Shown: positions 8,619 to 17,712, counted from the first letter of the stretch. The stretch: 64,000 nucleotides of DNA from Pseudorhodoferax sp965279475 (GCA_965279475.1 CBDIIA010000003.1:806001-870000); one strand, 5' to 3'. Notes: generated from the letters alone by a model not told the origin. Translations and numbers: made by a program.

Positions 8619-9752
8619 ATGAAAGCCGTCATCACCGGGTACGCCCGCTCCCCGTTCCATTTCGCGAAGAAGGGGGCCCTGGCCCAGGTACGGCCCGACG
8701 CGCTGGCGGCGCAGGTGGTACGCGGCCTGCTGGCGCGCACCGACCTCGACCCCACGCTGCTCGAAGACGTGATCCTCGGCTGTGCCTACCCCGAAGCGGC
8801 GCAGGGCAACAACCTCGCGCGCATCGTCGGCCTGCTGGCGGGCCTGCCGCAGCAGGTCGGCGGCATGACGGTGAACCGCTTCTGCGGCTCGTCGATGCAG
8901 GCCGTGCACATCGCCGCCGCGCAGATCGAGGCCGGCACGGGCGACGCTTTCCTGTGTGTGGGCGTCGAATCGATGACGATGGTGCCGCAGGGTGGCTTCA
9001 ACTTCTCGCCCAACCCGCAGCTGCTGGACAGCTCGGACGCCTACATCTCGATGGGCGAGACGGCCGAGAACGTCGCGCAGCGCTGGAACGTGAGCCGTGC
9101 CGACCAGGAGCAACTGGCCGTCGAATCGCACGCCAAGGCCGCTGCCGCGCGCGCGCAGGGCCGCCTGGCCGGCGAGATCATCGCGATCACCACCGAGGCC
9201 GGCGACACGGTCGCGGCCGACGGCTGCATCCGGCCCACGACGAATCTCGATGCCCTGGCCGCGCTGCGCCCGGTGTTCCGCCCCGACGGCGTGGTCACCG
9301 CCGGCACCTCGTCGCCGCTGACCGATGGCGCGGCGGCGGTGCTGGTCACCAGCGATGCTTTCGCGGCGCGGCATGGCCTGCAGCCGATGGCGCGCATCCG
9401 GTCGTTTGCCAGCGTCGGCGTCGATCCGGCGGTGATGGGCATCGGGCCGATCCCGGCCACCCGCAAGGCGCTGGCCCGCGCCGGGCTGACCGTCGCCGAC
9501 CTCGACGTGGTCGAGATCAACGAGGCGTTCTCCTCGCAGGCCCTGGCCTGCATCCGCGACCTGGGCCTGGACCCGGCCACAGTCAACCTCGACGGCGGTG
9601 GCCTCGCGATCGGTCACCCGCTGGGTGCGACCGGCGCACGCATCACCGGCAAGGCGGCATCGCTGCTGCAGCGTGAACGCGGGCGCTACGCGCTGGCGAC
9701 CCAATGCATCGGCGGCGGGCAAGGCATCGCCACGATTCTCGAAGCCGTCTGA
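8619..9752 (+). CDS. Acetyl-CoA acyltransferase (thiolase family)
   Basis: 377 residues, normal thiolase length. The acyl-accepting Cys89 lies in VNRFCGSSMQAVH, the glycine-rich GGGLAIGHPLGATGARI is present near the C-terminus, and the second catalytic Cys is in ATQCIGGGQGIA. It catalyses thiolytic cleavage (beta-oxidation) or condensation of acyl-CoA; the direction is not evident. The start has a strong AAAGGAG at seven bases. It leads a two-gene unit with a short-chain dehydrogenase and is probably repressed by the divergent TetR protein, suggesting inducible fatty or short-chain acid metabolism. Confidence 0.92.
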   Translation: MKAVITGYARSPFHFAKKGALAQVRPDALAAQVVRGLLARTDLDPTLLEDVILGCAYPEAAQGNNLARIVGLLAGLPQQVGGMTVNRFCGSSMQAVHIAAAQIEAGTGDAFLCVGVESMTMVPQGGFNFSPNPQLLDSSDAYISMGETAENVAQRWNVSRADQEQLAVESHAKAAAARAQGRLAGEIIAITTEAGDTVAADGCIRPTTNLDALAALRPVFRPDGVVTAGTSSPLTDGAAAVLVTSDAFAARHGLQPMARIRSFASVGVDPAVMGIGPIPATRKALARAGLTVADLDVVEINEAFSSQALACIRDLGLDPATVNLDGGGLAIGHPLGATGARITGKAASLLQRERGRYALATQCIGGGQGIATILEAV

Positions 9753-9799
9753 ATCTTTCTTTGATTCTTTCTTCACCCCTCCACACCAAGGACATCACC

Positions 9800-10504
9800 A
9801 TGCAGATCGAGAACTCCGTCGCCTTCGTCACCGGCGCCAACCGCGGCCTGGGCCAGGCTTTCGCCAAGGCTTTGCTCGCCGCCGGCGCCAGGAAGGTCTA
9901 CGCCGCCGCGCGCGACCCGGCCAGCATCACCTTGGACGGTGTCGAGCGCATCGCGCTGGACGTGACCCAGCCCGGCGCCATCGCCCAGGCCGTAGCCCGC
10001 GCCGGCGACGTGACCCTGCTCGTCAACAACGCCGGCATCTCGCGCGGATCGCCGTTCCTGAAAGCCGGCAGCACCGACGCGGCCCGCGCCGAGTTCGAGA
10101 CCAATTTCTTCGGCCCGCTGGCGCTGAGCCAGGCCTTCGCGCCGGTGCTCGCCGCCAACGGCGGCGGTGCCATCGTCAACGTGCTATCGGTGCTGAGCTG
10201 GCTCAACCTGACGGGTGCCGCCACCTACAGCGCATCGAAGGCGGCCGCCTGGTCGCTGACCAACGGCCTGCGCCATGAGCTGCGGGCGCAGGGCACGCAG
10301 GTGGTCGGCCTGCATGTGGGTTTCATGGACACCGACATGACGGCCAAGCTCGACGTGCCCAAGGCCGCGCCGGCCGATGTGGTGCGCCAGACCCTGGAGG
10401 CCCTTGCCGCAGGGCAGGACGAAGTGTTTGCCGACGAGCTGACGCGCCAGGTCAAGAAGGGGCTGTCGGCGCAGCCGGGCGTGTACCTGGCCGCGGCGGG
10501 CTGA
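9800..10504 (+). CDS. Short-chain dehydrogenase/reductase (SDR)
   Basis: 234 residues, classical SDR. The cofactor motif is VTGANRGLGQAF near the N-terminus, LVNNAGIS is the NNAG motif, and the active site includes YSASK (Tyr-x3-Lys), with the serine in the preceding NVLSVLSW segment. The NAD(P)H-dependent oxidoreductase substrate is unknown. The start chosen is the ATG of MQIENSVAF, 47 bp after the thiolase; longer readings run back into the thiolase gene. Co-regulation with the thiolase by the TetR operators is inferred. Confidence 0.92.
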   Translation: MQIENSVAFVTGANRGLGQAFAKALLAAGARKVYAAARDPASITLDGVERIALDVTQPGAIAQAVARAGDVTLLVNNAGISRGSPFLKAGSTDAARAEFETNFFGPLALSQAFAPVLAANGGGAIVNVLSVLSWLNLTGAATYSASKAAAWSLTNGLRHELRAQGTQVVGLHVGFMDTDMTAKLDVPKAAPADVVRQTLEALAAGQDEVFADELTRQVKKGLSAQPGVYLAAAG

Positions 10505-10528
10505 CCGGCGCGGATTGCCGGGCGCCGC

Positions 10529-11008
10529 TCAGAGCCCGATCAGCCCGCAGCGCAGGCCTTCGTGCACCGCTTCGGCCCGGGTGGCCGCGCCGGTCTTGGC
10601 CAGGATCTGGCCCACGTGGTACTTGGCCGTGTGCGCCGAGATGCCGAGCAGGTCGCCGATGTCGCGGTTCGACAGGCCCTTGCCCAGCAGCTCGAAGACC
10701 TCGAGCTCGCGCGGCGTCAGCGGTTCGTGTTCCGGGGCGTCGACCTGCCAGGGCGATTCGCGCACCGACAGGCCTTCGAGCACCGCCACGACCGCGGCGC
10801 GCAGCCGCCTGGCGCTGGTGTCGCGCGCCAGCTGGGCCACGGCGCCATGCGCGCCGCGCACGATGGTCTCGTCGCCGGGCGTGATCCAGGCGTCGGCATC
10901 GTCGCCGGCGCTGCCCAGGCGCACGTCCCACGCGCCGTCACCCTGCAGCGCGCCGGCGATGCCGTCCGCCAGCAGCGGCGACGGTGTCACGATGACGATC
11001 CGGGGCAT
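10529..11008 (-). CDS. LuxR-type regulator with a degenerate receiver domain
   Basis: 159 residues. The C-terminus is a clear LuxR/FixJ helix-turn-helix (LTPRELEVFELLGKGLSNRDIGDLL then ISAHTAKYHVGQILAKTG). The N-terminus starts like a receiver (PRIVIVTPSPLLADGI), but the usual acidic pair after the first strand is replaced by Thr-Pro and no phospho-acceptor Asp can be placed. It is therefore probably not controlled by phosphorylation. It lies 7 bp downstream of an HtrA/PDZ-like gene that carries an in-frame stop, so the two form one transcription unit. Confidence 0.85.
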   Translation of the reverse strand: MPRIVIVTPSPLLADGIAGALQGDGAWDVRLGSAGDDADAWITPGDETIVRGAHGAVAQLARDTSARRLRAAVVAVLEGLSVRESPWQVDAPEHEPLTPRELEVFELLGKGLSNRDIGDLLGISAHTAKYHVGQILAKTGAATRAEAVHEGLRCGLIGL

Positions 11009-11015
11009 CGTGCTT

Positions 11016-11906
11016 TCAGTGGCAATGGCGCCGCGGCCGCTCGGCGGCTTCGAGCGTCAGTTCCATCGGCTGGCCGCCACGCGCAATGCCGACCGGCACC
11101 GCCACGCCCACGCGCAGCGCGGCACGCAGGGCCTCGATGCTGTCGACCGGGCTGCCTGCGACCGTGACGATCACATCGCCCACCTGCAGGCCGCCGCGCG
11201 CGGCCGGGCCTTCCTTGGCGACCGAGCTGACCAGCAGGCCTTCGACCTCGGTGCCGTTCAGCGTGATGTCGACCGGCTGCCCGGCAATGCCGAGGTAGCC
11301 CTGCGGCACGTGGCCGTACGCCAGCAACTGGTCGAGCACGCGGTCAATGGTGGCAACGGGCAGCACGATGCCGTGGTGGCGCGACAGTGCGCTGCTGCCG
11401 ATGCCCAGCAACCTGCCGGCACCGTCGGCCACCGGCGCGCCGTCGAGGCCGGGGTACAAGCCGCCGTCCAGGCGGATCAGCCGGTCGACCCGGCCACCGC
11501 GCCAAGTGCGCTACTCGCCTGCCGTCGACCCGACATAGCCGAAGCTGGCCTGCACCAGACCCGATGCGCCGCGGCCGACCGCGAAGACGAAGTCGCCGAC
11601 GCGCGGCTCGGCGGCGTCTGCTGCCGGGGCGCGCGCGGCGACCGGCATCGCGCCGGCATCGAAACGCACGGCGGACAGGTCGGTGCCGCCATCGACGCCG
11701 ATCGGCTCACCCGGCACGGTCTCGCCGCTGGGCAACACCACCGAGACACGCGAGGCGCGCCACAGCACCGAAGCGCTGCCGACCGCGATGCCCTCGCGCC
11801 AGAGCACGGCCGAGCCGCTGTGGCGGCGGCTGGACAGGCCGACGACGGAGGCGGCGAGTTGCTGCACGTGGTCGGGAAGTTGAGAAGGAGAAACAGGGAT
11901 CTGCAT
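11016..11906 (-). pseudogene. HtrA/S1C-like PDZ protein interrupted by an amber codon
   Basis: Reading from the ATG at 11906 (MQIPVSPSQLPDHVQQLAAS) gives an N-terminal trypsin-like beta-barrel half. The frame then meets TAG at 11511-11513 and continues in the same frame without any shift: RTWRGGRVDRLIRLDGG, LYPGLDGAPVADG, then a PDZ domain (GYLGIAGQPV ... GLQVGDVIVTVAGSPVDS). A single TGG-to-TAG change in GE-Trp-RTWRGG would explain it. The serine-protease nucleophile position (GxSGxP) reads GLDGAP, so the family member was already non-catalytic and probably a binding or scaffold protein. It pairs with the LuxR gene. A sequencing error or readthrough cannot be excluded. Confidence 0.8.
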
Positions 11907-12056
11907 GGTGTGGGCCGTGGAAAGGGGAGAAGCCCCGATCGTCGGCCTTTGCGCTCGCGCACGCCTCCACCGACCGGCGGGTCCGGCCTGCCCGAACAGG
12001 CAGGCCTCTGCATGGCAATTGGGGGCAGGCCGGCGCCGCACAAGGCGCCGGGCCGT

Positions 12057-12986
12057 TCAATCCGACTGCGCGTCGAGGGCTGCCTTGTCCGGCAGGCGCG
12101 CCGCGCGCTGCTCGCTGTACAGCGCATACAGGCCGGCGCCGACCAGCAGCGCGATGCCGCACCAGGCCAGCGGGTTGGGCACGTCGCCCCAGATCAGCCA
12201 GCCCAGCACCACCGAGTACAGCAGCGACGAATAGCGGAACGGCGTGGTCAGCGACATCTCGCCGACACGCATGCACAGGATGATCAGGTAGTAGCCGGCC
12301 GCCAGCAGGGCCGAGGCCAGCGCCAGCAGAGCGAGCTCGAAGGTGCCGAAGGGTTTCCAGCCCTGCACCAGCGACAGGCCGCCCGAGATGAGCGTGACGG
12401 TGCCCGCCGTGGCCAGCGTGATCAGGATCGACGGGATGTTGGGGTCCATGCGGCGCGTCATCAGGTCGCGTGTGGCGTGGAAGAACGTGCCCACCACGCA
12501 GACCAGCGCGTAGACGTTGAAGCCCTCGCCGCTGGGCTGCACCACGCACAGTACGCCGACGAAGCCGAGCCCGATCGCCAGCCAGCGCGACAAACCGGGT
12601 TTCTCGCCCAGGAACCAGATCGAGAACAGCACCATCACCAGCGGCGTCGCGAGGTTGATCGCGGTGGCGTTGGCCATCGGCAGGTGGAACAGCGAGCCCA
12701 GGTAGAGCATCGTGGCGCCGGCGTCGATCAGCGCGCGCAGCAGCACGCGCGGGCGCACCGTGGCGCCGATCTGCGCCGTGGCGCCCAGCGCATGCGCGAC
12801 GACCAGCACCAGCAGCGTGGCCATCGCGCCGCGCAGGAAGATCAGCTGCGCCGCCGGCATCGACTGGCTGACGAACTTGACCAGCGCGTCGTTCAGCATG
12901 AAGACCAGCATGCCGAAGGTCATCGCCAGGATGCCACGGCGGTTGGCCGCACTCAGGCTGCGGCGGGGCATGGCGATCGAACTCAT
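12057..12986 (-). CDS. DMT-family (EamA) transporter
   Basis: 309 residues with about ten hydrophobic helices in two EamA repeats (GILAMTFGMLVFMLNDALVK; then FFHATRDLMTRRM to LLAAGYYLIILCMRVGE). It is an inner-membrane drug/metabolite-type carrier. It starts directly after the stop of the enolase-superfamily gene (adjacent bases), so it belongs to the catabolic operon and may move a pathway intermediate. The downstream gap has a GGCCTGCC hairpin (11985-12006) without a U-run. Confidence 0.88.
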   Translation of the reverse strand: MSSIAMPRRSLSAANRRGILAMTFGMLVFMLNDALVKFVSQSMPAAQLIFLRGAMATLLVLVVAHALGATAQIGATVRPRVLLRALIDAGATMLYLGSLFHLPMANATAINLATPLVMVLFSIWFLGEKPGLSRWLAIGLGFVGVLCVVQPSGEGFNVYALVCVVGTFFHATRDLMTRRMDPNIPSILITLATAGTVTLISGGLSLVQGWKPFGTFELALLALASALLAAGYYLIILCMRVGEMSLTTPFRYSSLLYSVVLGWLIWGDVPNPLAWCGIALLVGAGLYALYSEQRAARLPDKAALDAQSD

Positions 12987-14411
12987 CTAGAAATTCTGCA
13001 TCACCGAGAAGTCGGGCAACGCGGCGCTGGCGAAGCCCGTGCAGGCCAGAGAGCCGATGGCGGCCTGGCCCTGGGCGATGCGCAGCCGCACGGCACCGTG
13101 CGAGCGCTCGTACAGATCCGGATGCGCATCGAGAAAGCGCTGCTGCTCGGCCGCGGGCAGGGCCGCCATGCCGTCGACGTAGTGGTGGCCGTTGCGCTCC
13201 ACATGGGTGATGCCGAGCAGGTTGACCAGGGCCAGGTCCTGCTGCACCGACAGGCCGGCCTGCGTGGTCAGGTCCTCGGCCGACATGAAGTAGCGCGCCG
13301 ACGGGTCGGCGCGGTTCCAGGCGGCGCAGCGGGCTGCGTTCAGGATCGATTTGTAGAAGCCTTTGCAGGTCTTCGACGACACGCCGGCGTAGCCGCGCGC
13401 CCGCGCCTGCACGAAGCTGTCGAGCTCGCCGTCGGATTCGTCGACGATCACCGGCTTGCCGAGACCTGCGCCGCGCAGGTCGACGTCGAGCGCCAGCTTG
13501 CGGGCGATCGGCTGCTCGATGAACAGGATCGAGGCGTGCAGCCGCGCCAGCGCAGGCGTCGCCCGGATGCCGGCCATCAGCTCGGCCACGCCGGCCGCGT
13601 CGGCGTACTGCTCGTTGCCGTCGAGCGAGACGAAGTAGGGCGCGGGCAGCGTGTCGAGCACGGCGGCGATCGCGGCCAGCCGTTCCAGGTCGGCCGCGAT
13701 CTGGCCTGCGACCTTGAGTTTGTAGTAGCGGTGGCCGTAGGTGCGCACCACCTCCTCGAAGGTCTCGGGCAGGCCGTCGGCGACACGTTCGCCCAGGTCG
13801 GCGGCCGTGATCGCATCGACCAGGCCGACGGTATGGCGCACCTCGATGCGGTCGGCCGGCCGCAGTGCCGCCAGGAAGCCCTCGACGCCGAGCCCGTCGA
13901 ATTCGGGCCGTCCGCCGCCACCGATGCCGGCCAGGTTGCGCTGGATGGCGCTGTAGAACGACACGCCTTCGAGCCGGCACACGGCATCGAGCACGGCGCG
14001 GTCGATCAACGCCGGCCCGTAGCTCGCCAGCAGCGGGTTGAAGCCGCGCGCCGCCGCCGCATGGCGGTGCGCATCGTGCTGCCGCGCGAAGTGGCCGAAG
14101 GCGGTGGCCGGCGCCGCGTCGCTCAGGTAGGCGGCGCGCGCCAGGCGCGTCACGGCACGCAGCTGCTCGAAGTTGTCGTCGTTCGACAAGGCCAGGTTCT
14201 TGTCGAACCACTTGGGTGCCATCAGCTCGGCGGCGGCGCCCCAGGCGCCAATGCCGTCGGCCCGCACGATGCGTACGCGGGCGAAGGCCTGCGGGCATTG
14301 CGTGAGCGTCACCACGCCGAAGCGGAACGGCAGGCGCAGCACCACCGGGCGCTCGAAGAGTTCGATCTCGGCAATGCTGAAGGCGGGGGCGGATGCCACG
14401 TGGCTGCTCAT
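12987..14411 (-). CDS. Enolase-superfamily (mandelate racemase/muconate lactonizing-like) protein
   Basis: 474 residues. Barrel residues expected for this superfamily are visible: the Lys-x-Lys pair in RYYKLKVAG, Asp in VSLDGNEQY, Glu in LFIEQPI, an acidic ligand in VIVDESDGE and a Lys on the opposite face in VSSKTCKGFYKS. These enzymes abstract a proton alpha to a carboxylate, giving dehydration, racemisation or cycloisomerisation. The KxK and second Lys suggest the muconate-lactonizing/epimerase-like subgroup. The protein is longer than typical (350-400). The ATG overlaps the stop of the upstream isomerase gene (ATGA). Substrate unknown, presumably an acid imported by the nearby Tct system. 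Confidence 0.82.
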   Translation of the reverse strand: MSSHVASAPAFSIAEIELFERPVVLRLPFRFGVVTLTQCPQAFARVRIVRADGIGAWGAAAELMAPKWFDKNLALSNDDNFEQLRAVTRLARAAYLSDAAPATAFGHFARQHDAHRHAAAARGFNPLLASYGPALIDRAVLDAVCRLEGVSFYSAIQRNLAGIGGGGRPEFDGLGVEGFLAALRPADRIEVRHTVGLVDAITAADLGERVADGLPETFEEVVRTYGHRYYKLKVAGQIAADLERLAAIAAVLDTLPAPYFVSLDGNEQYADAAGVAELMAGIRATPALARLHASILFIEQPIARKLALDVDLRGAGLGKPVIVDESDGELDSFVQARARGYAGVSSKTCKGFYKSILNAARCAAWNRADPSARYFMSAEDLTTQAGLSVQQDLALVNLLGITHVERNGHHYVDGMAALPAAEQQRFLDAHPDLYERSHGAVRLRIAQGQAAIGSLACTGFASAALPDFSVMQNF

Positions 14412-15259
14412 GCTGCAGCCTCCAGCACCTCGACCAGTCCTTTCAGGTACCCGATGCTGTGCGCCGCCGAACCCATGCCGTCGGGCACGTAGTCGAACGG
14501 CTCGGCCGCGACGATGCCGCTGTAGTGCCCGGCGGCCTGCATCGCCAGCAGCGCCTTCAGGATCGGTGCGAAGGCCATCTCGCCCTGGCCCGGCCCGCGC
14601 CGGTTCGGGTCGTTGACCTGCACGTGGGCGATGAGGCCGGTGGGCATCCAGCGGGTGATCAGGTCTGCCAATGGTTCGGCCTCGGCCAGGCCGGCCGAGC
14701 TGGTGTCGATCATCGTGCGCAGATGCGGGTTGCCGATGGCGCGGACCACGTCGGCCGCCTCGGCCACGGTGTTGAGCAGCGGCGTCTGGTCGGCCGACAG
14801 CGGCTCGATGCAGTAGACGACGCCGTGCGCGCGCGCGGCCTCGCCGGCCTGGGCAAACGCTTGCTGCGCGCGGGCCAGCGCGGTGGCGTGGGTCTCGCCG
14901 GGCGCGATGGCGCGCTGCTGCGGCGAGCCGTGCACCAGGTAACGCGCGCCCATCGCCGCGGCCAGCGCGCACAGCCGCTGCATGAAGGCGATCGTCTTCG
15001 CGTGCACGGCCGCGTCGGGCGTGGTGATCGACAGGCCGGCCGGCTTCACCAGCAGCCAGTGCAGGCCGGTGATGGCCAGGCCGTGGTCGGCGGCGATGCG
15101 GGCAAGCTCGCGGGCCTGTGCGTCCGTCATCGTCTCGGGCGCGTCGCTGACGGTGAACGGCGCCAGTTCCAGGCCGTCGTAGCCCAGCGCCTTCGCGACC
15201 TGGCACTGGCGGGTGAACGGCAGGGGCTGCAGCACCTCGTTGCAGAGGGAGAATTTCAC
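14408..15259 (-). CDS. Sugar phosphate isomerase/epimerase-like TIM barrel protein
   Basis: 283 residues of the AP-endonuclease-2/xylose-isomerase-like fold. Metal-binding motifs are visible: HGSPQQRAIAPGE, VYCIEPLSADQT (Glu), MIDTSSAGL (Asp) and AHVQVNDPNRRGPGQGE (His, Asp). Relatives include hydroxypyruvate isomerase, xylose isomerases and 3-dehydroshikimate dehydratase; the actual reaction is not fixed by sequence. It lies between tctA and the enolase-like gene, with a four-base overlap to the latter, so it acts in the same pathway. Confidence 0.85.
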   Translation of the reverse strand: MKFSLCNEVLQPLPFTRQCQVAKALGYDGLELAPFTVSDAPETMTDAQARELARIAADHGLAITGLHWLLVKPAGLSITTPDAAVHAKTIAFMQRLCALAAAMGARYLVHGSPQQRAIAPGETHATALARAQQAFAQAGEAARAHGVVYCIEPLSADQTPLLNTVAEAADVVRAIGNPHLRTMIDTSSAGLAEAEPLADLITRWMPTGLIAHVQVNDPNRRGPGQGEMAFAPILKALLAMQAAGHYSGIVAAEPFDYVPDGMGSAAHSIGYLKGLVEVLEAAA

Positions 15260-15272
15260 GGGGACATCTTTC

Positions 15273-16799
15273 TCAGGTCGAGCGCCGCCACACCATGTTC
15301 TTGGCCGCCGCCCAAGCGCGCCGGATGCGCAGGTTGACGGCCGGGATGTACATCAGCATGGTAAGGATCGTAACCACCGCCAGGCCGGCGCAGATGGGTC
15401 GGGTGAAGAACGGCGCCAGGCTGCCGTCCGACAGCACCAGGCCGCGGCGCAGGCTCTTGTCGAGCAGCTCACCCAGCACCAGCCCCAGCACGAACGGCGC
15501 CATCTCGTAGCCGCGGCGCCGCAGGAAGAACGCGCCGATGCCAATCACCAGCATGCAGTACACGTCGAACAGGCGCGACGAGATCGCGAACGCGCCCACG
15601 GTGCACAGCACGAAGATGATGGGCATCAGCACCGAGCGCTTGACACGCAGCACATACAGCAGCGGGCGCACCATGAACAGGCCGAAGATGAGGATGCTGA
15701 AGGTGGCCAGCGTGGTCATCGCCACCACGTCGTAGACGAACTGCGGCGTCTTGATCATCAGCATCGGCCCGGGCTGGATGCCGTGGATGATCATCGCGGC
15801 CATCAGCACGGCCGCCGGCGCCGAGCCGGGGATGCCCAGCGCCAATGCCGGGATGATGCCGCCGGGAATGGCCGACATGTCGCCGGTCTCGGCTGCCATC
15901 AGGCCGTCGATCGATCCCTTGCCGAACTTCTCTTTCTCGGGGCTCACGGCCTTGGCCGCCGCGTACGACATCCACGCGCCCGAGTCCTCGCCGATGCCCG
16001 GCAGGATGCCGGTGACCACGCCGATCACGCCCGAACGGATGACGGTACGCCAGTACTGGAATACCTCGCGAAAGCGCGGCAATACAGAGTCGCGCATCTC
16101 GACGATCTTGCGCTCGATGGGGTCGGCCAGCGAGGTCAGCACCTCGGCAAAGCCGAACGCGCCGATCAGCGCCGGGATCAGCGCGATGCCGCCCGACAGC
16201 TCGTCCCAGCCGAAGGTGAAACGGTCGTAGGCATACAGGCCTTCCTGGCCGATCTGCGCGATCAGCAGGCCCAGGCAGCCCATCAGCCAGCCCTTGAGCG
16301 GATCCTCGCCGACGATGCTGCCCGACATGGCCACGCCGAACAGCGCGAGCCAGAAGAACTCGAACGCGCCGAACGACAACGCGATCTCGGCCAGCGCCGG
16401 CGTGAACATCGCCAGGCACAACACGCCGAACAGCGTGCCGGTGAACGCGCCCGAGGTCGCGATGCCGATGGCACGCCCGGCCTGGCCCTGCTGCGCCAGC
16501 GCGTAGCCGTCGGCGCAGGATGCAGCATTGGCCGCCGTGCCGGGGATGTTGAGCAGGATCGCGCTGCGGCTGCCACCATAGAGCGTGCCGACGTAGGCGC
16601 AGATCAGGATCAGGATCGCGTCGTTCGGCTCCATCTTGATCGTGAGCGTGGTCAGCAGTGCGATGCACAGCGTGGCCGACAGCCCCGGCATGCAGCCGAC
16701 CAGGATGCCGAGGAAGGCACCGCCCAGGCCGTAGGTGATGGACCAGAAATTGAGGAAGCTGAGGTAGGAGTGCCCCAGCAGCGTCAGGCCTTCAAGCAT
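15273..16799 (-). CDS. tctA: TctA: large permease subunit of a tripartite tricarboxylate transporter
   Basis: 508 residues, the full size for the family, with about a dozen membrane segments. The family-typical N-terminal loop GAFLGILVGCMPGLSATLCIA and the repeat ITGILPGIGEDSGAWMSYAAAK are both present. With TctB and a periplasmic Bug/TctC receptor it forms a secondary, ion-driven importer for carboxylates. It is 24 bp downstream of tctB. Three receptors in the cluster may share this single permease. Confidence 0.95.
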   Translation of the reverse strand: MLEGLTLLGHSYLSFLNFWSITYGLGGAFLGILVGCMPGLSATLCIALLTTLTIKMEPNDAILILICAYVGTLYGGSRSAILLNIPGTAANAASCADGYALAQQGQAGRAIGIATSGAFTGTLFGVLCLAMFTPALAEIALSFGAFEFFWLALFGVAMSGSIVGEDPLKGWLMGCLGLLIAQIGQEGLYAYDRFTFGWDELSGGIALIPALIGAFGFAEVLTSLADPIERKIVEMRDSVLPRFREVFQYWRTVIRSGVIGVVTGILPGIGEDSGAWMSYAAAKAVSPEKEKFGKGSIDGLMAAETGDMSAIPGGIIPALALGIPGSAPAAVLMAAMIIHGIQPGPMLMIKTPQFVYDVVAMTTLATFSILIFGLFMVRPLLYVLRVKRSVLMPIIFVLCTVGAFAISSRLFDVYCMLVIGIGAFFLRRRGYEMAPFVLGLVLGELLDKSLRRGLVLSDGSLAPFFTRPICAGLAVVTILTMLMYIPAVNLRIRRAWAAAKNMVWRRST

Positions 16800-16823
16800 G
16801 GTGTACAGGTCCCGGTCGATCGG

Positions 16824-17387
16824 TCACGGAAGGCGCACGAGGAAAAATTCCTGGAACACGAGGGTGATGGTGATGCCCGCGATCACGCCGGTCGCCAAGG
16901 CCACCAGCACGCCGCGTGCGACCTGGTTGGCCGCCGTGCGTTGTGCGAACTGCAGGATGGTGATGGTGATCGTGATGAAGATCGCCGCCGCCACCCAGAA
17001 CGGCGGGCCGTGGCCCACCAGCCCGCCGGCGAAGCCGATGCACAGCGCGAGGATGGTCCACATGCGGCGGTTCTCGTGGCGGTCGGCATCGGTCGCCACA
17101 CGCACCGGCTGCGCTGCCAGTGCGTTGCGACGCCACGAGCGGTAGAGCATCAGCAGGCCGAAGAAGACGATCGCCAACCCGAGGAAGCCGGGCAGCAGGC
17201 CGGGCACGGTGTAGGGGTTGATGTCTTGCTTCTCGAGCCGGTCCATGCGCAGCGAGATGACGGTGGTCGCGATGCCCAGCACGATCCAGCCGATCGATTG
17301 CCAGAGGTCGGCGCGGGGCGAGGTCTTGCGGTGGTGGGCCGCGGCGTTGGATGCGGCGATGGCGCCTGCTTGGTCGGCTTCTGTCAT
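16824..17387 (-). CDS. tctB: TctB: small permease subunit of a tripartite tricarboxylate transporter
   Basis: 187 residues with four predicted membrane helices (LWQSIGWIVLGIATTVISLRM; PGLLPGFLGLAIVFFGLLML; MWTILALCIGFAGGLVGHG; WVAAAIFITITITILQFA), as in TctB. The ATG of MTEADQAGA was chosen. The longer reading frame upstream only translates the large inverted repeat and is not real protein. It partners TctA downstream; the receptor gene is upstream across the repeat. Confidence 0.9.
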   Translation of the reverse strand: MTEADQAGAIAASNAAAHHRKTSPRADLWQSIGWIVLGIATTVISLRMDRLEKQDINPYTVPGLLPGFLGLAIVFFGLLMLYRSWRRNALAAQPVRVATDADRHENRRMWTILALCIGFAGGLVGHGPPFWVAAAIFITITITILQFAQRTAANQVARGVLVALATGVIAGITITLVFQEFFLVRLP

Positions 17388-17472
17388 GTCGGTTCTGTCG
17401 TGGTGGTGAATGCGGTCCTGGTTGAGCGTCGGGGTTGCGCGGCGGCTGCTGGAGCTCCGCCCAAGGGCAGAG

Positions 17473-17712
17473 GCCACCGGGTACTTCCCTCCGCGACTGT
17501 CCCCCGCTGGGCCTATGGCCCTAGCTCCTCCTTGATGTCGCTGCGGGAAGCACCCGATACCCTCTGCCCAATCGACTCCGTGTCCTGCTCGCCGATCAAC
17601 GACTGCTCTGACCGGATCGCGTCGATGGGGTGCTCCACGCAGCGACATCAAGGAGGAGCCACGGCCCTAGGCCGGGCGGGGGACAGTCGCGGAGTGGAGT
17701 ACCCCGTCGGCG
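17473..17712. repeat. Large imperfect inverted repeat (two arms of about 80 nt) between tctC and tctB
   Basis: Left arm about 17473-17555 and right arm about 17627-17712 are reverse complements along almost their whole length. One exact block is CTCCGCGACTGTCCCCCGC (19 nt). Another exact 22-nt block runs from GCTCCTCC to GCTGCG. About 70 nt separate the arms. As RNA this makes a very stable long hairpin inside the operon, between receptor and permease genes. It fills most of a 369-bp gap with no gene. A role as mRNA stabiliser or barrier is inferred. Confidence 0.9.

Noticed and set aside
11985..12006. GGCCTGCC/GGGCAGGCC hairpin as terminator of the DMT gene
   Set aside because: No T-run on either side, so it cannot be called an intrinsic terminator.
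10515..14492. 1325-residue plus-strand reading frame
   Set aside because: Antisense shadow of minus-strand genes in high-GC DNA; low-complexity Arg/Gly/His/Gln-rich protein with no motif.
17388..17651. N-terminal extension of TctB
   Set aside because: It only translates the inverted repeat and has no TctB similarity.
17473..17712. Insertion sequence or MITE
   Set aside because: No transposase and no target duplication seen; kept as an inverted repeat only.
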